A stretch of DNA of 64,000 nucleotides from Spirochaetaceae bacterium UBA6089 (GTDB taxonomy: Bacteria; Spirochaetota; Spirochaetia; Treponematales; Rectinemataceae), in assembly GCA_002435985.1 (NCBI GenBank), contig DIXD01000099.1:34314-98313 (forward strand). The letters run 5' to 3'. This document shows, piece after piece, positions 61,514 through 64,000 of the stretch. Under the pieces are notes generated by a model. That model did not search any database and was not told where the DNA came from. It saw only the letters and a program-made list of their open reading frames with translations. The stretch's first letter is position 1. Every line of letters begins with the position of its first letter. The position numbers and the translations under genes are program-made.

Positions 61514-62911
61514 TTATATCCCTTCGAGCGGGCTGCGCACCCCGCGCTTATTCCGCACGGCCACATGAGTATATATCATCGTTGTTTGTACATTCGAATG
61601 CCCCAGCAATTCCTGGATTGTCCTGATATCGTAGCCGTCTTCAAGAAGATGCGTCGCAAAGCTGTGTCGCAGCGTATGCGCAGAAGCCATCTTGTCAATT
61701 CCTGCCGAACGGACGGCGAGCTTGATTTGTTTTTGGACGACGGAAGGATGAACATGCCAGAACCTGATCTGTCCGGTCCTGACATCTGTCGTGGGAGCCC
61801 GTGAAGGAAAAAGCCAGTACCAGCCCCATTCGGTACTCAGCGTCGGATATTTCCTGTCAAGGGCTTCCGCCAGGAAGACTCCCGGCAGTGCCCGTTTTCT
61901 CTGTTCTTCCCAGTGCAGCCTGAGATCGGCTAGATGGCGCCGCAATTCGGGCTCAATTGCATGCGGCAAGACAGTGAGGCGGTCTTTGCCGCCCTTCCCT
62001 GAGCGAACCTCGATGCAGCCCTCATCGAAATTGATATCCTTTACCCGCAAGGAAAGGCATTCTTCGAGGCGCAAACCCGCGCCATACATAAGCGAAGCCA
62101 TTAACCAGTACGGCTCACGGAGATTGGCAAGGAGCCGGCGCACCTCATCCTTGGAAAGGACGACAGGAAGTCTTTTTCGCTTTTTCGCCCGAAGCACTCC
62201 GGCGAGCCCATCGATTTCAATGTGAAGGATCGATCGAAAAAGAAGCAGAAGGGCATTGAGCGCCTGTTCTTGTGTGGCAGCACTGACTTTCCGGCCGCTT
62301 GCCAGATAGCCCAGATATAACCGCAGGTGATCGGCTGTCAGTACTGGTCTGCCATCTTCGATTGGAGCCGATTTCTGTTTTTCGATAAAGGCCAGAAAGC
62401 GCCTGGTCCATGCCAGATAGGTTTTTTCAGTGCGAAGTGAATGATGCTTAAGCCTGACAAGCTCTCTAACCTGAGACATCATTGAGGCCGAAAACTCCCG
62501 CCAGACGGCAGCCTCAGCTTGCTCCTGCTGGTGTAGGATGTGCGCATGTGTCATCGAGGACGGCTCTGGTACGGGCGCTGGGGAGAACGAATGGTGCCCA
62601 TCTACTTCCGGTGTCGTAGGATGAGGAATCTGGACCACTTTGCTTTGCCCAGACTCTAGCCTTGATTGTGCACTATCCACAAAGAGCAGAAAGTAATGGA
62701 GGGCTTTGAGCGCTTTTGCCACGGTTTCAGGCGGCTTTCTCAGCCCCAATTCCTTGCCGAAGGAAGCAAGAGCCTGTTCCGGAGCATCCTGCCATCGGGG
62801 GAAGCCGCTCAAAAAGCGATTCACCCAAATACAAGCCCACATGGCTGCTTTTTCATCGCAAAGCCCGGTCTTGAGCAGAAAACCCTTAAAATCATTTTCG
62901 TTGAATGCCAT
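61514..62911 (-). CDS. intI: Integron integrase IntI with extended N-terminus
   Basis: A 465-residue tyrosine recombinase. Catalytic residues R281, K306, H412, R415, H438 and Y447 are all present, with the same mutual spacing as R146, K171, H277, R280, H303 and Y312 of IntI1. The IntI-specific extra segment is visible (about 361-385, EWGWYWLFPSRAPTTDVRTG), and the end GVRSPLEGI matches IntI1 as I recall it. About 135 residues precede the point equivalent to IntI1 residue 1; residues 18-79 there resemble a second core-binding domain, followed by a Pro/Ser/Gln linker. The start at 62911 has AAGGAG 7 nt upstream; an ORF start 40 codons earlier lacks one. It is transcribed away from the cassette array. 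Confidence 0.93.
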   Translation of the reverse strand: MAFNENDFKGFLLKTGLCDEKAAMWACIWVNRFLSGFPRWQDAPEQALASFGKELGLRKPPETVAKALKALHYFLLFVDSAQSRLESGQSKVVQIPHPTTPEVDGHHSFSPAPVPEPSSMTHAHILHQQEQAEAAVWREFSASMMSQVRELVRLKHHSLRTEKTYLAWTRRFLAFIEKQKSAPIEDGRPVLTADHLRLYLGYLASGRKVSAATQEQALNALLLLFRSILHIEIDGLAGVLRAKKRKRLPVVLSKDEVRRLLANLREPYWLMASLMYGAGLRLEECLSLRVKDINFDEGCIEVRSGKGGKDRLTVLPHAIEPELRRHLADLRLHWEEQRKRALPGVFLAEALDRKYPTLSTEWGWYWLFPSRAPTTDVRTGQIRFWHVHPSVVQKQIKLAVRSAGIDKMASAHTLRHSFATHLLEDGYDIRTIQELLGHSNVQTTMIYTHVAVRNKRGVRSPLEGI

Positions 62912-62953
62912 GCCGGCGCTCCTTTTGCGTGAGATAATTGGTGCTTCTCTATC

Positions 62954-62966
62954 GCGCTTATACCGC
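62954..62966 (+). repeat. 13-bp dyad repeat, copy 1
   Basis: GCGCTTATACCGC, 43 bp upstream of the intI ATG. The outer bases GCG/CGC are symmetric. Copies 2 and 3 lie at 63028 and 63064. Confidence 0.6.
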
Positions 62967-63027
62967 AACAGCCGAACACGCTGATTGAAAATCTTATGCA
63001 ACAAACCAGCGCCCTCGCAAATCTTCT

Positions 63028-63040
63028 GCACTTATACTGC
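63028..63040 (+). repeat. 13-bp dyad repeat, copy 2
   Basis: GCACTTATACTGC, 11 of 13 identical to copy 1. The two differences (G to A, C to T) are compensating, so the dyad GCA/TGC is kept. Confidence 0.6.
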
Positions 63041-63063
63041 CTCAATCCAATACACGTAGCGAA

Positions 63064-63076
63064 ATGCTTATATCGC
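63064..63076 (+). repeat. 13-bp dyad repeat, copy 3
   Basis: ATGCTTATATCGC, 10 of 13 identical to copy 1, with weaker symmetry. It lies 36 bp from copy 2 and about 90 bp from the recombination point. Confidence 0.5.
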
Positions 63077-63127
63077 TTCAAAACTGGCAATCATTTTCAA
63101 TGGGAATATTATCTTTATGGCATTTTT

Positions 63128-63391
63128 TTAAACTTTTCTTCCAGGGTTTTGTAAGGTAGAATATGTTAGGCTGGAAGTTTTGGTCGGAGCTACTTTGAAG
63201 GCGTCATTTTCATGCTTTCTGCGCTTCTCATCTTCTTTTTGGATAAGCCTTAAGAAAAATGAGAAGAAACACACTATTGAAACCATAAGCCCAGAAACAA
63301 ACCCAAACCCATAGGGACGATCTTCCTTGCATCCATAGGGTCTCTTTCCCTTCGGTCGCCCTCCTCTCTTTTGATTTCTTCGGATGAACAT
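63128..63391 (-). CDS. Small basic membrane protein, reverse-oriented in cassette 1 (doubtful)
   Basis: An 87-residue frame on the minus strand. AGGAAGG lies 8 nt before the ATG at 63391. A basic N-terminus (FIRRNQKRGGRPKGKRPYG) leads to one hydrophobic helix (FGFVSGLMVSIVCFFSFFL) and a charged tail. The stop lies beyond the cassette edge, inside attI, so the last dozen residues come from non-cassette sequence. No family recognised. Its orientation is opposite to that usual for integron cassettes. Confidence 0.3.
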   Translation of the reverse strand: MFIRRNQKRGGRPKGKRPYGCKEDRPYGFGFVSGLMVSIVCFFSFFLRLIQKEDEKRRKHENDAFKVAPTKTSSLTYSTLQNPGRKV

Positions 63392-63404
63392 CTTAGAGGC
63401 CTTC

Positions 63405-63782
63405 CTAGTCAGAAAGCCTGGATAGCATTCTTTCTCCGCTTCCCATGGTGCTGGTATCAACAATATGAACAAGAAACTTCAAAGAGAAAGAAATCGAGAG
63501 TACCAAAAGAACGGGAAAGAGACCCCCGCAAACCCCATTCGGTATACACCGTTCGTCCTCGCGTGCGTCTTTCTTTTGGCACAAGGCGTTCTTCCTTAGT
63601 GTGTGCTGTTCTGTAACGCAGCCCCTGATTGCACCTGATTCTTGCTCGTCTCCGCTGTGTGCTTCTTTTCTTATGGATTCATATTGTAGAACACCCGATT
63701 CCTTTGCTGTCTTTCCTACACCAACGCACGCGAGGTTCTTTTCGTAAGCAATCCTAAAAAGAAGAATAGAGGAAAAGAACAT
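63405..63782 (-). CDS. Possible reverse ORF in cassette 1 (doubtful)
   Basis: A frame of up to 125 residues on the minus strand, ending 13 nt before the small membrane-protein start at 63391. It has one hydrophobic segment (GGLFPVLLVLSISFSLKFLVHIV) near its C-terminus. The N-terminal half looks random and no good ribosome site was seen. It could be the start of a two-gene reverse unit or chance. Confidence 0.18.
   Translation of the reverse strand: MFFSSILLFRIAYEKNLACVGVGKTAKESGVLQYESIRKEAHSGDEQESGAIRGCVTEQHTLRKNALCQKKDAREDERCIPNGVCGGLFPVLLVLSISFSLKFLVHIVDTSTMGSGERMLSRLSD
63465..63599 (+). CDS. 44-residue forward ORF in cassette 1 (doubtful)
   Basis: The frame starts MNKKLQRERNREYQKNGKE and ends YTPFVLACVFLLAQGVLP: a charged head and a short hydrophobic tail. 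It has the normal orientation for a cassette gene but no ribosome site, and it overlaps the reverse frames. Too short to be sure. Confidence 0.18.
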   Translation: MNKKLQRERNREYQKNGKETPANPIRYTPFVLACVFLLAQGVLP

Positions 63783-63859
63783 ACATTTTTTAAGAGTCTA
63801 CGGTGGGTTTCTGGGAATGATACGAATACGAAGTGAGAAAAGAAACGATATATTTCTCA

Positions 63860-63984
63860 GCCTAACACGCACGTTGAGCCGACTCGGCGGCAGGCATGCA
63901 GGTTGCTGTTCAGCAAGCAGCAAACCACAGTAGTTTGGCAACCTGCCCGCCATGCTCGCCTCGCGGCTCACGCGCACGTTAGAA
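63860..63984 (+). other. attC recombination site of cassette 1
   Basis: R'' GCCTAAC (63860-63866), 5-nt spacer, L'' CGTTGAGCCG (63872-63881), a variable stem, L' CGGCTCACG (63964-63972), 5-nt spacer and G|TTAGAA at 63978-63984. L''/L' pair with one extra base in L'', as attC sites keep extrahelical bases. The inner stem GCAGGTTGC/GCAACCTGC (63898-63906/63938-63946) is perfect. About 125 nt, within the known attC size range. Confidence 0.88.
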
Positions 63985-64000
63985 CGACGCTCTCGCGCGC
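63979..64000 (+). mobile_element. Start of integron cassette 2 (cut by window end)
   Basis: TTAGAAC at 63979 begins the next cassette; only 22 bp are inside the window. If it is a true cassette its own attC should contain a GTTCTAAC-like R'' box further on. Confidence 0.6.

Larger units (their letters stand above)
62912..63165. other. attI-like region between intI and the first cassette
   Basis: 254 bp between the integrase start codon and the recombination point G|TTAGGC at 63165. It contains three dyad repeats and no gene. An AGGTAGAATATG stretch at 63154-63165 could be the -10 of a cassette promoter on the plus strand (TAGAAT, with TTTTCT 17 bp before), but this is weak. Exact attI limits cannot be set without binding data. 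Confidence 0.6.
63166..63978 (+). mobile_element. Integron gene cassette 1 (813 bp)
   Basis: A complete cassette from TTAGGC (63166-63171) to the G before TTAGAAC (63978). When circularised its attC would have R' = G+TTAGGC, the exact reverse complement of its R'' box GCCTAAC (63860-63866); this matching is diagnostic of cassettes. Between the ends there is no convincing forward gene. Minus-strand frames of 87 residues (63128-63391) and about 125 residues (63405-63782), each with one hydrophobic helix, and a 44-residue plus-strand frame (63465-63599) are the only candidates. Confidence 0.85.

Noticed and set aside
62912..63165. A LexA (SOS) box controlling intI.
   Set aside because: No CTGT-N8-ACAG or other clear LexA-type site seen; only the 13-bp CTTATA repeats stand out.
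61514..64000. An inverted integron as reported for Treponema denticola.
   Set aside because: The attI point and cassettes lie at the 5' side of intI and intI is read away from them, which is the ordinary orientation.

Overview
The window reads as a stretch of chromosome from an anaerobic, fermentative bacterium, most likely a spirochaete of the Treponema/Rectinema/Spirochaeta type. Supporting signs are a CarD-type regulator, a fused IspDF, BMP-type and TAXI-TRAP transporters, ferredoxin-linked 2-oxoacid oxidation, Na+-pump decarboxylase subunits and spirochaete-like outer-membrane barrels. This placement is an inference; no rRNA is present. Coding density is high and most genes sit in short operons with overlapping or nearly touching ends.

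Layout. 0.1-3.9 kb (minus): aldolase, FGGY kinase and zinc dehydrogenase behind a MerR regulator. 4.0-8.5 kb (plus): a divergent BMP/RbsA-type ABC importer. The intergenic dyad lies inside the merR promoter spacer. 8.5-14.4 kb: HAD phosphatase, rhomboid protease, RecO, pyrimidine-nucleoside phosphorylase and an enlarged RecJ. 14.4-16.6 kb: tRNA-Gln, tRNA-Glu, a CarD gene that looks leaderless, and IspDF. 16.7-18.8 kb (minus): DMT permease and a shrunken GH31-like protein. 19-22.5 kb: a TAXI-TRAP uptake system. 22.6-25 kb (minus): ThrA.

25.1-37.1 kb is a carbon/energy module. On the minus strand a ferredoxin-dependent 2-oxoacid oxidoreductase (korDABC) is followed by split methylmalonyl-CoA mutase, MeaB, epimerase, carboxyltransferase, OadG-like, biotin-carrier and OadB-like subunits. 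A transcarboxylase-5S/OadA-like gene diverges from it. Together they would connect 2-oxoglutarate, succinyl-CoA, methylmalonyl-CoA and propionyl-CoA with a Na+ pump or with pyruvate/oxaloacetate. 37-45.8 kb: MurI, a SIMPL protein, esterase with TetR, a winged-helix regulator, ManC and two related outer-membrane barrels. 46-54.7 kb: a LacI-controlled L-arabinose operon (binding protein, permease, ATPase, araBAD). 54.8-56.4 kb: TtdAB-type hydratase. 56.4-61.2 kb: a Gld-like ABC exporter cluster.

61.5-64 kb is the most unusual part: a chromosomal integron. A tyrosine recombinase has every IntI catalytic residue and the IntI-specific insert, plus about 135 extra N-terminal residues that look like a second core-binding domain. 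Upstream lie three 13-bp dyad repeats, a GTTAGGC recombination point, one complete 813-bp cassette ending in a foldable attC, and the start of a second cassette at the window edge. The cassette boundaries are supported by exact complementarity between its first bases (TTAGGC, after G) and the GCCTAAC box of its attC.
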